Shown piece by piece: positions 1-11,600 of a DNA stretch of 64,000 nt (within the stretch, counting starts at the first letter, position 1; every line of letters starts with the position of its first letter). Both the position numbers and the translations under genes were made by a program. The DNA lies in NCBI GenBank assembly GCA_964030785.1, contig OZ034968.1, positions 71,966,899 through 72,030,898 on the forward strand, written 5' to 3'. Below the pieces are notes generated by a model that saw only the letters and a program-made list of their open reading frames with translations, had not been told where the DNA came from and ran no database searches. This stretch comes from Siderastrea siderea (lineage: Eukaryota; Cnidaria; Anthozoa; Scleractinia; Rhizangiidae).

Positions 1-210
1 GTTAATGTAACCACAATGATGCTTGACACTGCTAAGACCAAGCGAGACCAAGCAATGCAAAGCCTGCAGAAAATAGGAGAAAAGAGAAAAATGTTGACTG
101 ACAAACAGCACAAACTATTAAAAAAGGCCGTGTCATCAACAGTAAATGCTGCCAAGAAAAAGGGCAAAGCTAAGGTTGACGTTATTGTAAGGAAGATATG
201 CAATGGGTGA
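1..210 (+). CDS. 3'-terminal coding exon of an unidentified gene (partial)
   Basis: The frame is open from the first base of the window to a TGA at 208-210, so the start lies outside. The roughly 69 visible residues are very rich in Lys, Gln and Ala and look helical or coiled-coil, with a basic stretch (AAKKKGKAKVD) near the end. I do not recognise the family. The downstream DNA is AT-rich, as expected for a 3' UTR, and no further exon is visible before the repeat at 465. It could also be a chance open frame, because it is short and has no visible splice acceptor inside the window. Confidence 0.35.
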   Translation, partial: VNVTTMMLDTAKTKRDQAMQSLQKIGEKRKMLTDKQHKLLKKAVSSTVNAAKKKGKAKVDVIVRKICNG

Positions 211-464
211 CACTGAACTTTAATAATGTTTGTAAAAAAAATCTTGTTGCCTATCCTTCTTCTATCTGGTTCAGTTTATAATGAAATTTGGAATCTGGTT
301 ATTTTTGAAGGATGAGATGTGCTTGGTTACATAACTGGTCACACTGAAGTTGTTTTTGCTTATGCTGGCACATTCGTGTGAATTACATTGAGGATGTATG
401 CCATTGTGTCTTAAATATTAAAGCATTGGGTTGTGGAACATAGGTGCTGTTGGGGCAGGGAGTG

Positions 465-827
465 TTAAAGTAGCACTGTCACGCTATTGTAGTATCACTT
501 CAAAAAGCTAAAACTTGTCAACCCAAAAATAATGGTCTAGTTGTTTTGCCAAGGACTACATTACTGCACTGAACATTTTACTTTCATCTGTTGTTACAGG
601 TGGGGAGGATGGGAATGGATTGAAACTTGAAAAAATTAGCCAATTTTTTCAAGTTCTCAAGCTGTCTTGAAAAAGTCGCAAGCAAATTATTATGGTTTGC
701 TCTCCCTGCTAAATGTCATTTGTTATCTTCATAGTTATGCAGGAGCATTTTTAGTACAATTAAAGGTACTAAGCAATTACAGAACTGACCTCAATGCAGC
801 AGATTGCCCGTGACAGTGCCTCTTTAA
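465..827. mobile_element. MITE with TTAA target duplication (copy 1)
   Basis: Terminal inverted repeats begin AGTAGCACTGTCACG on the left and end CGTGACAGTGCCTCT on the right, flanked by TTAA at 465-468 and 824-827. The interior is non-coding. A diverged second copy lies at 24699-25097 and shares internal blocks such as AATAATGGTCTA and GGAAATGGATTG (GGGAATGGATTG here). TTAA duplications are typical of the piggyBac and Kolobok superfamilies, so this is probably a non-autonomous member of one of them. Confidence 0.65.
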
Positions 828-847
828 GAGGATCAAACTCAAAGGAA

Positions 848-938
848 GCTTCCTATTTTTTTCCTATTTTGGGGTGAGAATTCCTATTTTTTTCCTATTT
901 TTTGGCCACTGTCATTCCTATTTTCCTATTTTCTGAGT
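848..938. repeat. Short tandem motif TTCCTATTTT
   Basis: The motif TTCCTATTTT occurs about six times, in two clusters separated by short spacers. It is a simple low-complexity repeat between two transposons, and no coding is visible. Confidence 0.7.
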
Positions 939-1397
939 GTCAATTGTCACTTGATGCCCTGTAGGGGTATGTACATCTATGGTATTAAGGGACCGTTCAT
1001 TTTTTATGAGGTAGGGGGGGCTGGTGGGATTTGATGGGTAGTACCTGTAAAATATAATGACCACCCTCTACATTAGAAATTTTTTACCTGGCCCCCCTTG
1101 TAGTCCTAAATATTTGAGATGGCCCCCCCCCCCAAAAAAAAAAAACGTGAAAACAAGAAAAAGTGATAAAGTAAATCTAAAACTTATGAAGCTTAAATTA
1201 AACAGTCAATCAGTTAACACTCAAGTCCTGCAGAAGTAAATGCTTATTCTGAAGTACATAAACAATTCATGCCGGTTGAAAGCATTATTTTGGACACCGT
1301 TATTAGCTGTTTAAGAATCAAATCAGCAGAGGCCAAAAAAGAGTTGACATTTCCTTGGCTGTATTTTGTAATGAAACAGTTGGTGGGGTAGAGCTGT

Positions 1398-4300
1398 TAG
1401 TCCGGCGGATAAGTGTCATTTTAAGAACTAATCGCGCACTTTATGATAAAAACATAAAACTTGGCACACAAATACCATAAATCATGAGGAATATTTTAAA
1501 GATTATAGGCAACCTGGATATGACCTTTTCCGGGGGGGAGAGCCATTTTTCAAAATGGCCGCCAGCCAGAATCTTTTTTATGACAGCATGGTGCAAAATT
1601 ACTAAATGAAAGGTTAAATAACTATTTTTGAGGCTGGTCACTCTTTAAAGTAGGTCCAGAGTTTTTAAAATTGTGTGAAAATAAACTTTTGAATTTTTTT
1701 CTGGAAATTACTGTCATTTTGAGGTGAATTTATGCAAATTAGATTTTCGAATGAATTCATCCACAAACATTTTATCATAATATCTTGCAACTGTTCCCTT
1801 TTTTAAGTTCCTCTTAAAAAACTTATTTTAACTTGTTTCAATACTGTTTTTAAGTACGTATACTGTGCAAGAGCAAAATGTTAAAAACACACGTTTGCAA
1901 TAATCGCCGCCATCAAAAAAAGGAATCGCCGAAAAATGTTTGAGAAAGTTATTGTTTTGTTTTTTGTTTTTCAAGTGTGAATGCAAATTGTATTTTCACG
2001 TGCATATATTGTACCAGGTAATCAAGTCTATTGTTTTCTTCTGTGTGCCACGTTGCTGCCTTGATTTCGATGCCGTTCAAAATATTACGATGGCTTATCT
2101 AATCTGCTTCTAAACAAAATGAAGCCGTTTAGAATTGTCTCAAGCAGTGACATTACCAGTTCCCTAAGTAATAAAAGCGACACGCCCTTGGAATGGAGTA
2201 AGTGCATCTTCTGTCAAGAAGACACCGGCAAGAAACTCGTGTGTCCAGCCGACTATGCCGATAGATTTAGAGGAGCTGGTTATAAAACTATCGCTGAAAC
2301 GTTACAAGCATTCTATGACCTTGGTTGTTTGCCGGACGATGTCAATCTTACTCGCATGCACGATGGCGATGGGCTGGAGCAAACATTCGTAAGCAGGAGG
2401 GCGAAATTCCATACAACATGCAGCCTCAAATTCAACAAAAATGAACTCCAACGTGCTACCAAACGGAAGACGAGTGCAGATGAAGAAATTTCTCCTGGAG
2501 CAAAGAAAAAATATACTCGTCAAAACCTCTTCCGAAAAGATGAAGCCGCTGACATTTGTTTCTTTTGTGACGAACCTGCAACAGATTCAAAACCACTCCA
2601 TAAAGCCTCAACACTGGACCTTGACACTTGAGTGCGCCAGTGTGCAGTAAATATGCAAGACCAGTGTTTAATAGCGAAGCTCAGTGAAAGAGATTTAATC
2701 GCGAAGGGGGCAGAATATCACACCCAATGCCTAGTGTCATTGTACAACAGAGATAGGGATAGAGCAGGTACATCACATGATCAAGACGACACAAACACGG
2801 CCAAGAGCACAGCATTTGCTGAACTTATTTCATATATACAAGATGCTCTTGAGGACAAAGATACCACCCCTGTTTTCCAACTATCGGAATTAAAGAAACT
2901 TTACGTTGACAGAGTGGATCAGCTTGGAGGGGACCCCTCAGTAGTTCACTCTACAAGATTAAAAGAGAAAATTCTCAGCTACATTCCTCAATTGGAAGCA
3001 TACAATGAAGGTCGAAATGTATTGTTTGTGGCCAGTGAAAACGTAGGAAAATCTCTAAGAAGATCGTGTTAACTTGGCGATGAGAGTGAAGCTGTGCTCC
3101 TTTCTCGTGCCGCAAACATTATTCGCCAGGACATGCTGAGAAAAAAATGTGAACCATTCAGTGGTTCATTCACAGAAGATTGCCAGGAAAATTCGGTTCC
3201 TCAATCTTTGCTGATGCTTATTTCAATGATCTTGTATGGTACAAGCATAAAGGACAACGCTAGCTACTTGTCACAACCTGCTCTGTCTCTTTCGCAATTG
3301 ATAACGTATAACAGTTGTGTGCGCCGGCGTCAACAACCATCTTCAAACACCAGGCACTTCGAACAACGAGAGACACCACTGCCATTATTTCTCGGTGCAT
3401 TAGTACACACAAAAACAAGATCAAAAGATCTAGTGGATACACTTTACAAGCTGGGATTATCTGTTTCATATGACCGTGTCCTAGGATTGTCTGCAGACCT
3501 TGGTAACTCTGCTATTAGCCACTTCGAGACAGTTGGAACTGTTTGCCCACCTACACTGAACATTGGTGTGTTCACGACATCAGCAGTCGATAATATCGAT
3601 CATGATCCAACAGCAACTAGTGCACATGGATCCTTCCATGGAACAGGTATATCACTGTTCCAGCATCCCGACACTGAAAATCGTGGAACAGAGCAAACAC
3701 GCGTTTCTATCTCCAGGTCTGGCAAGAAAGTTTCAAAACTACCGGACAGCTATACACTTGTACCGGCAGCTTCTGTTGCAAAGGACGAGCCTCCTGTTCC
3801 AGAAGTTTGTGGACTGAAACAACCCAGCTGCAGTCTGATGAATAATGCTGTAGCAGAAGAGAATGACTGGTGCGATCATCTCAGCAAGATTATCGATGAA
3901 GGTAATTATGACAGTACCAGTGGTAAGGATTTGCACATATCCTGGGCAGCATACCACTCAAGAAGGCAACAACTAGAAGAGACCCCCATTCTTGGCCCTG
4001 CAGCAGTCAGCGCCCTTCTCCCTCTTTTCCCGAATGACTCGAAGTCAGTAGCGATGATTCGACATTCCATGAATGTGGTGAAAAAGGCTGTGGCAGTTCT
4101 TAATCCTGGACAAATTCCCGTGACCACATTTGATCAACCGCTTTTCAAGATTGCAAAGCAAATCCAGTGGATGTGGCCAGAAGAATATGGGGAGGAGTCA
4201 TTTGTAGTAATGTTGGGTGGCCTACACATCAAGATGACATTGCTAAAGGCACTTGGAGATTTTTTGGATGGCAGTGGCTGGACGTCAGCACTAGTGCAAA

Positions 4301-7300
4301 CTGAAATAGCGACAGCAGGAACTTCGAATTCGTTCCTGAAAGTTGCGCATGTCAAGAGAACCGCCCGTGCACACCAGATTACAGCCTGCGCTCTCTATAA
4401 GCTTCGACAGGCATCGTACGTTGAGTGGCAAACGAATCAGCTAGGATGTAGCAGTGAATCGTTCGAAGAATGGTGCGAACAGAGAGCCCTTCAAAGTCCA
4501 CAGTTCCATTTCTGGCAGCTTGTGCTGAGTATTGAGTTGGAAGTACTGACCTGGGACAGATCAATCCACGAAGGCAACTTCCTTTTGTATGTAGAAGCTT
4601 TGACAAGGCTTCAGTGGCTGTTCCATTCTCTTGACCACTACAACTACGCTCGTGCGAGTGCCATTCACCTGCGTGACATGGTTATTCTTCGCGAGAAACA
4701 CCCCAGAATTTTTGAAGCATTTTGCAAGGGAAAGTTCACCGTTAACAAGACACAACGAGCATTCTCTAGGATGGCTATAGATGAAAGCCATGAGCAGAAC
4801 AACGCCTGCGTGAAAGGAGATGGAGGAGCAGTGGGCCTAACCGAGAACCCATCGGCACTACTGCGATGGATGGTGTCTGGACCTGAGATGGCGAGGATTA
4901 TTGGCGAATTTCGCACCGTATTGGACAAGAAGGAAACTTTTCACAGCTTCATCACCACGAGGACCAGCCAGGTGATTTGCTTTAACTTATCAATTTTTTT
5001 CCTAATATTTTCACCGTTTTTGGATCTCTCCAGTCTGTCGTTACCACTGAAATACAAGAAACTAAAAACAGTTTTTAAAATATTTTATAATAGCTTTTAA
5101 GGTATATATTAACAGGAATCAATGTGATAATTCCACAACGATGACATCATATTTTTTTTCTTTTTCTTAGCAATACAAGCATCGTTCCTCAAGAATGTGA
5201 AGGCTTTGGTTGAAACCATGGACAATATGGGCAACCCATTCTCTGATACTAGTGGTGATCTCTTAGTTCTTGATACTCGTGAGGTAATGGATGCAGCAGT
5301 CCACAATTCTGTCCGCAATAATTGCAAGAGATTGGCAAACGTCAATGCAACGAGTTCTTTAGCAGGCGATTAGTAGAACGCACGACTCCACTCAGTGACA
5401 GAATACCAAAGAACAATTTGAGTTTATTCAGCTGGCGTCCTGATAAAGCAAAAACCCGTACACAGGAGCAGCGTCTGTCAATGAAAAGGGACCGGCATTT
5501 GTTCACAACTTTATATATCGCCAGTCAAGTGCGCGATGCTGACCTTGAAGAGTTTTTCCAACATGAAAACCAGTCGTGGCCACCTTCAATATCTGACTAT
5601 GGCAAGTTGAGATCAGTTACAAAGTCTGACCTACTTCCATGCCTGGAAGATCTCCTGCCGCAAACTGACGAAGCGAACAACTTAGTTCCTGAAGTGGACG
5701 TGATTGTTCTCGATGGTGCAGTAATAGTCAACATGATTAAACCTGCCAAGTCCAATACATTCGCAGAGTATGTCAGTGAATTTATGACATACATACGAAG
5801 TCAGTTCACGAAATCTGTTCAACGAGTCGATGTAGTGTTTGATGACTACAGAGATGCGAGTCTCAAGGCGGCCACAAGGATGAAGAGGGGAACGGGTGTG
5901 CGCATCAGAGTGGAAGGAAGAAAGAAACTTCCTAAAAACTGGCATCAGTTTCTGCGAGAAGACGGAAACAAAACAGAGCTCTTTAATCTTCTCAGCGACA
6001 ACGTAACAGCGGAGACTTTTCCTGGTGTGGTGGTGATGACTAGAGGAAAAGAGCTTCGCTGCTCGGAGGTAGTTAACGAACAGGGGCTTTCGCCTTGCAC
6101 GCACGAAGAGGCGGACACACGGATGCTACTGCATGCCGCAGATGGTGCCAAACAAGGATTCAAAAGAATCTTGGTTAGGACTGTTGACACAGATGTTGTT
6201 GTTCTCGCTGTCAGTACCGCTAACAAACTGGCATGTGAACAGTTAATTGTGTCATTTGGAACAGGAAAGACATCCCGGTACCTAGATACAACTCTCATGG
6301 CGCGACAATTGGGCAGTGTCAAGTGCGACGCATTACCTGCTTTCCATGCACTCACCGGGTGCGACACTACGTCAGGTTTTGCAGGAAGAGGAAAGCGTAC
6401 AGCATGGTCGGTGTGGAATAAGTTCAGTGATGTCACGCCCGCTCTACTAACACTTGCTCAAACACCAACAGAAGCACACATAGATGAGATCCTTCCTACC
6501 ATCGAGAGATTCGTCATTCAGATGTATGACAAAGAAAGTTCTGATAGCAGTGTTAACAAGGCAAGACAAACTTTGTTCACACAGAAAGGCAGGGAGATAG
6601 AGAACATTCCACCAACAAAGGATGCCCTACGTCAGCACGTCCTTCGAACAGGATATCAGGCTGGTCATGTGTGGGGTCAGGCTCTCCTTAAAGAACCACA
6701 GCTACCTAGCCCAGACGAATTCGGCTGGAGGCGCCAAAATGATTCTTCTCAGTGGGAGGTGAAGTGGATGGACCTGCCTCCTGCTGGTGCAGCTTGCCGT
6801 GCTGTAGTCAAGTGTGGATGCACTAAAGGATGCAAAGGGCGGTGCAGATGTGCTAAAGAAAATCTGCCGTGTACAATGTTGTGCAAATGTGGTGGTTGTA
6901 AGCGCCTTGAATGAAAGGGACACTTGTTTGGCCATATACGTTTAATTGTTGTATCCTATTAGCTCACGACAGAATAGTCATTCAGTCAATGTCGGGGCTT
7001 CTTTGAAATGACAATATTGAAATCACAATTTTTGCTGCGAAATGACCTCTGTAATTCTTAGAAACACTTTTAAAGCAATTTTGATAGCAAACGTCGTTTT
7101 TTTGGTGTTAGATCAATAAGTATGTATCATTAAATTGGCAGTTTGACGCTGTACCAAGTTGTTTTGTTCAATGTTGTTGTAGCAATAAATCTGCCCGGCG
7201 GCCATTTTGAAAAATGTCCCGTCCCCCCTGACAAAGGCCACTTCCAGGTTGCCTATAATCTTTGAAATGTTCCCCATGAATTATAGTATTAGTGTGCCAA

Positions 7301-7353
7301 GTTTCATGCTTTTATCATAAAGTGCACAACACTTTCACATATCCGCCGGACTA
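1398..7353 (+). mobile_element. ~6-kb DNA transposon with ~170-bp inverted repeats, encoding a FEN1-like/CXC protein
   Basis: The left end (TAGTCCGGCGGATA at 1398) is mirrored at the right end (7353). Similarity runs inward for about 170 bp, including a shared GATTATAGGCAACCTGGA block and a CAAAATGGCCGCC block. TGT flanks both ends (1395-1397 and 7354-7356). Removing the segment plus one TGT restores the uninterrupted MITE seen at 44020-44050, so the 3-bp duplication is well supported. It carries one gene (2119-6914). I cannot place it in a named superfamily from its ends or its protein. The copy is degenerate: it has two in-frame stops and two inferred frameshifts. Confidence 0.8.
2119..6914 (+). 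pseudogene. Transposon-encoded zinc finger / FEN1-like nuclease / CXC protein, broken
   Basis: Exon 1 (2119-4971) and exon 2 (5171-6914) are joined by a phase-1 GT-AG intron. The N-terminus has two Cys/His clusters resembling C2HC fingers (around 2197-2440 and 2557-2740). The middle part holds the motifs GSFHGTGISL, GGLHI and MAIDESHEQNN. Exon 2 shows a FEN1/XPG-type acidic series: LDG, VFDDY, HEEADTR, VDTD and LTGCDTT, at about residues 131, 174, 263, 289 and 348 of the 530-residue open stretch. The end is a Cys-rich CXC (tesmin/TSO1-like) domain. Damage: TGA at 2629-2631, TAA at 3070-3072, a frameshift near 4930 (the frame that splices correctly reads HHHEDQP) and another near 5318. Such proteins recur in cnidarian and fish genomes. 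A role in mobilising the element is inference. Confidence 0.75.
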
Positions 7354-7636
7354 TGTCGTTGGTTGTATAATAAAGTAGGGGGGTCCGGGGGCATTCTCCC
7401 CCGGGAAAATTTGAATTTTCAGAACCTTAGAAACGCTATTTTTGGCTTTCTGGCACTGATGTTTGCATTATTAGAGATGCTGTCACTAATAAACTTAAAG
7501 GCATCTTTTTGGTGACCCCCCCTTTACACACCATATTTTTTCGGCTGGCCCCCCCTTTGAAGCCAAATTTTTTCACGTGGCCCCCCCTCAAATCCCACCA
7601 GCCCCCCCTACCTCATAAAAAATGAACGGTCCCTAA

Positions 7637-8390
7637 CCCAAGATGAGCTCATTTCACACAGCTGCTGGAAAAAGAATCCCACAAGTTACACCCATTGAAA
7701 ACATGTTTGTTACCGGTTAAAAAGTGAGAAACATAAACAGTGTGACAAATCAGTTCTGGGACTTCACTACAGACAGAGGTTCTTCCTTGTGGAAAAGAAT
7801 CCCTGCTGTGGAAAGTGATTGTGCTAATTTAAGTGCTTTTGAGTCATATCTTTTAAATGATGGTGATTGGAAGACCACACTCTGCCAAGCTCGTTAATTG
7901 GTCAAAATTTGGTAGGGTGAAAGGGATATGAGAAACCAGCTGCTCAAAGGGATAGAGTATCTACTCAAAGGCTGCCTATCAGGAGCGTGGTAGCCCAGGA
8001 CCCTGAAGGGACAGTCATTGGACACAGGCTACTAAATTATGAGCCTGGTAGTCCAGCATACCCAAGAAACAGGCATTGGGCTTGGGAACTAAATGTTTGG
8101 CTGACCTGTTCCAGATCACATCTCACAGCCTGGGCATCCACTGTCTGAGCTTTGGATTAGTGAATTTTTTTGCGGGTAAATACAGCCTTCTCTGATTTAC
8201 TGGTCTGAGTGTAGCAAATCATCAGATGTTATTTCAGTTAAATATCTATAAAGGCAACTGAACAGGAGATGGGTCTCCACTATCTCAAACCCCATGCAGT
8301 CACTTCAAATCCCTTGCCCTTGCTATTTTGCACTGTTATTTATTGTGCTTGGATGATGTTGTGCAGTCACTGTATTTACTATTGGCTCTC
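7637..8390. other. Intergenic, no gene seen
   Basis: This stretch has ordinary composition and no long open frame on either strand. It lies between the nested transposons and the transporter gene, and probably includes that gene's promoter region, but no clear TATA-type element or repeat stood out. Confidence 0.5.
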
Positions 8391-8591
8391 TCAAACTCCT
8401 AGCCTGCATAGTTGGCGGTTTTGTTGGGGAGCGTGCGAGAGCGAGCAGCGAGCCACAGAAACGAGCCTCGAGGGGAATAGGGAGGAGGGAATGAACACGT
8501 CATTTGCTACTCGCGGATTCGCCAGTCGTTTTTGCTCATATGCGCGTGCACTCCCCAACAAAACCACCAGCCATGCAGGCTATCAAACTCC
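8391..8591. mobile_element. 183-bp fold-back MITE with 9-bp target duplication
   Basis: Inverted repeats of about 34 bp begin TAGCCTGCATAGTTGGCGG at 8400 and are mirrored, with a few mismatches, at the end at 8582 (CCAGCCATGCAGGCTA). TCAAACTCC flanks both sides (8391-8399 and 8583-8591). A 9-bp duplication fits MULE-type or similar elements. The insertion ends about 100 bp upstream of the transporter start codon, so it sits in the 5' UTR or proximal promoter. Open frames crossing it (8269-8730 on +) are chance. Confidence 0.75.
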
Positions 8592-8686
8592 TGGTATCTT
8601 GAAGAAGTTTTTCACTTTTCTTGCAAGTTTGAGAATAGTAGGAGTCTTATTAGTTTCTTTGTTTGTTTTGTCAGCTATTCTGAAAT

Positions 8687-11600
8687 ATGCCCTCACGAGT
8701 GTGGAGGAAGATACCCAAGCCTACTATTGAGCCAGTGATTTTTCTTTATGCATATGCTCTGTTCATGCACTTGCCAGTCATTCAACAGTATGTATACAAG
8801 CGAGTCAGTGTTGCAAAGGGATTTCCTTACAGTACCTCGTCAAAAGGGAGCTGCAGTAAGGAGACACTTAACTCCACTCTTAAAGAACTGGAAAAAGAGG
8901 TGAATAGTGATGTTCAGTACCATCCTAAATACCAAACTACAAATTCTGTAGTCTTAATGTTTTGGCAATGAAACACAATTAAAGTCTTGGAAAATCTGCA
9001 ACATTATGTTAATGATAAAGAGTGTTTTTATTTTATTTAGGTACAGTCCTTATCATCTTACATCCATTTGGGAGTTGTCATGTTTGCCTCAATTCCTTCT
9101 TTGGTCACAGCTCTGTTTATTGGCTCATGGACAGATACGGTTGGGCGTCGACCTGCCCTAGCATTACCTGCCATTGGAAGTGCCATTGATTCTTTAATTG
9201 TGCTTTTAGTAATGTACTTTGAGTGGCCAATTTATGTGTTGTTCGTGGGTAGCGCCATCAATGGCATGTGTGGATTCTTCACTACAATGGCACTTGCTGT
9301 AATGTCGTACATTGCCGATACCACAAACGAATCAGATAGAGGCTTCCGCTTAGGTATGGAAAAATTGTTACTAGCCGAATGATGATGATAATGATGATGA
9401 TGATGATACACTTATATAGCACACATCTCCACTAGTTGTTCATGGTGCTTAACAATAAGAATCTAATATACAAGTAAAAAGTTTAGGTGGCTAGAAAGGG
9501 GTTTTTAATTGTTATAATCCCTTTGAAAAGAGGAAAGATTACAAAGAAATATTTCTGACCATGTGGGTAAACTATGAATATCTTGACAACTCTTTTGTCG
9601 GACAATACTTTAAGGATGGTTGTGACATCATGGCCATCACCATGGCAACACTAAAGGTCCACAAAAAAACCCTCCAAATTTCAGTTTTTGCCAATTATCT
9701 GAAAAACTAAGTTGGTGACCTACCCTTTTTTATTGCATTTTTGGAAAGCTCCCTAAGTTCTTCTCTGACGGTATGGGAAAAGGCTATTCAGTAGAACTTA
9801 AGTTATATCGAAAAAGTCTTTTTTTTCTTACAAAAAATTCCACCGAATAACTTTCCTCCAAACGCTTCTATTTGAATTGGCACAATTAATGTTATATGCA
9901 TGCAGGATGGTTCACCGAGCAAAATTTTGAGATAAAAACAAATGTTTCGTAAACATTTTATTTCCGGTTTGTGCGATTTTACACGGCATTTTAACTTCCA
10001 GTATTTTGCGCGTGCGACTTCTAATAGTAATTTGGATTCACTCAGCTGACGCGTGCATTCTAGCTACTGTGTGGCACTAAATTTTTGTGGGAGTTTAATT
10101 TTGCAGATTGGCGATTGTGTTTTGCGGGAACTAATTTTTGCAATTAGAAAAGACTGGTTTTACTTTCTGGGAATTCATTTTTGCGATTCTCTGGAAGTCG
10201 CATTGTTCAAATAGAAATGAAAACATTTTCATTTTTTATTTGAGCACATGCAAAAGAAAGACGGAAAAAAAACAAGCGAATGTAGAACAGATTAATCAAT
10301 GTCACTCTACTACAATGGATCAACAATAACTAGATTATCTATAGCATTTCTCCTTCAAACCAGTAATTTTGTATATAACTTCTACAGTGGAGTAAATTTT
10401 TGTGGGAAAAAAATTGCTGTAATTTTATTTTGTAGGAACTTTTTTTGGGGGATCACAAAAAAACCCACAAAAATTTAGTGCCACACAGTATGTCGTGTGT
10501 AGGCTACGAGCGCGCGCGCACAGCTAAAAACCCTTTCAAGCCTCCTTAAAAGACTGAGCAAAGAGTTACCGTGTATCTGGGAGGGTTCTATTGTTAGTTT
10601 GCTGTATTATGTAATGTTACTGGCACTGTTATGACATACCAGGGCATAACGTCAATGTGAAAATGAACTACTAGACAAAGTGTAGTTTTTTTGTTCTCAA
10701 GTTATTTTGGCTACCTAGAAAATATAGGAAGCTACATTGTGCAATATATTAAAGATTTGTATATTCTGCACAGAACTACCTTTTTGAAATAATTTTTTAA
10801 CAAATTGCCGATTTTTTTACCTCTAGCTGTCATGGAGTTCCTTGTGTTCACTGGGGGAATGGTCAGTCAACTGACCAGTGGCCTGTGGATTGAAAACCTT
10901 GGATTCATTGCACCTTACTGGTTCTCACTGGCCTGCCTTCTTGGATCAATTTTCTATGTTGTTTTCTTTGTCCGGGAATCGCGGGCTTCCTCCACTGAAA
11001 ACCAATCAATCCGCAAACTATTCAGCTTGACAAGTATCAAGAGAGTCTGGTTTGTGTACAAGAATCCAAGAAATGGGGCTCGAAGAAATCTGATCATCTT
11101 CACACTATCATCTGCTGTAATTGTTTTGACCACTCTTGGTGTGGGTGGGGTCATTGTTCTGTTTCTGCTGCACAGCCCTCTGTGTTTCTCTGCAGAAGAG
11201 GTTGGTTATTTTTCTGGCTTCCGTTTCTTTGTGCAAGGCTTGGGTGCTGTTCTTGGTATAAAGCTTTTGGGCAGATGTGTAAATGAAGTCAACATTGTAA
11301 GAGCTGGTATATTTTCACTTGCTGTGGCTTTGATTGTGTTTGGATTCTCCAGGACAGCATGGTTGGTGTATATGTGTAAGTACATAGAACACATTGTGGA
11401 ATACAAGTCGTGGACATAAATGTCATTGTCAAAACTTGGGGGGATACTCCTTATAGTGGGCTATACGTGGAGGCTCCGCCCGAAAGGGGTGCCTTTTTTA
11501 AGCTTGCAGTATACCGTATTTACCCGCGTATAGGCCGCACCCGCGTATAGGCCGCACCCCAAACTTGTGACCTAATCTTGGGGAAAAAAACAATTTCTTA

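Larger units (their letters stand above)
986..7636 (+). mobile_element. Harbinger/Tourist-like G-rich MITE (copy A1), interrupted by a second transposon
   Basis: The ends are long inverted repeats starting GGGACCGTTCATTTTTTATG at 989, mirrored at the right end at 7633. They continue into long G runs and a shared CTGGTGGGATTTGA block. Both ends are flanked by TAA (986-988 and 7634-7636). A 3-bp TAA/TTA duplication with a GGG-starting end fits PIF/Harbinger MITEs. The element's own sequence is only 989-1397 plus 7354-7633, about 0.7 kb, and is non-coding. The middle is a separate insertion at 1398-7353. A reversed copy (A2) at 43740-54164 shows the same two parts directly joined, which proves the nesting. 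Confidence 0.8.

Noticed and set aside
5682..6436. Long antisense frames (140 and 163 codons) opposite the nuclease exon
   Set aside because: They are shadows of the strongly coding + strand and have no recognisable motifs.
8269..8730. 153-codon open frame upstream of the transporter
   Set aside because: It crosses a fold-back MITE and is in a different frame from the conserved transporter N-terminus.
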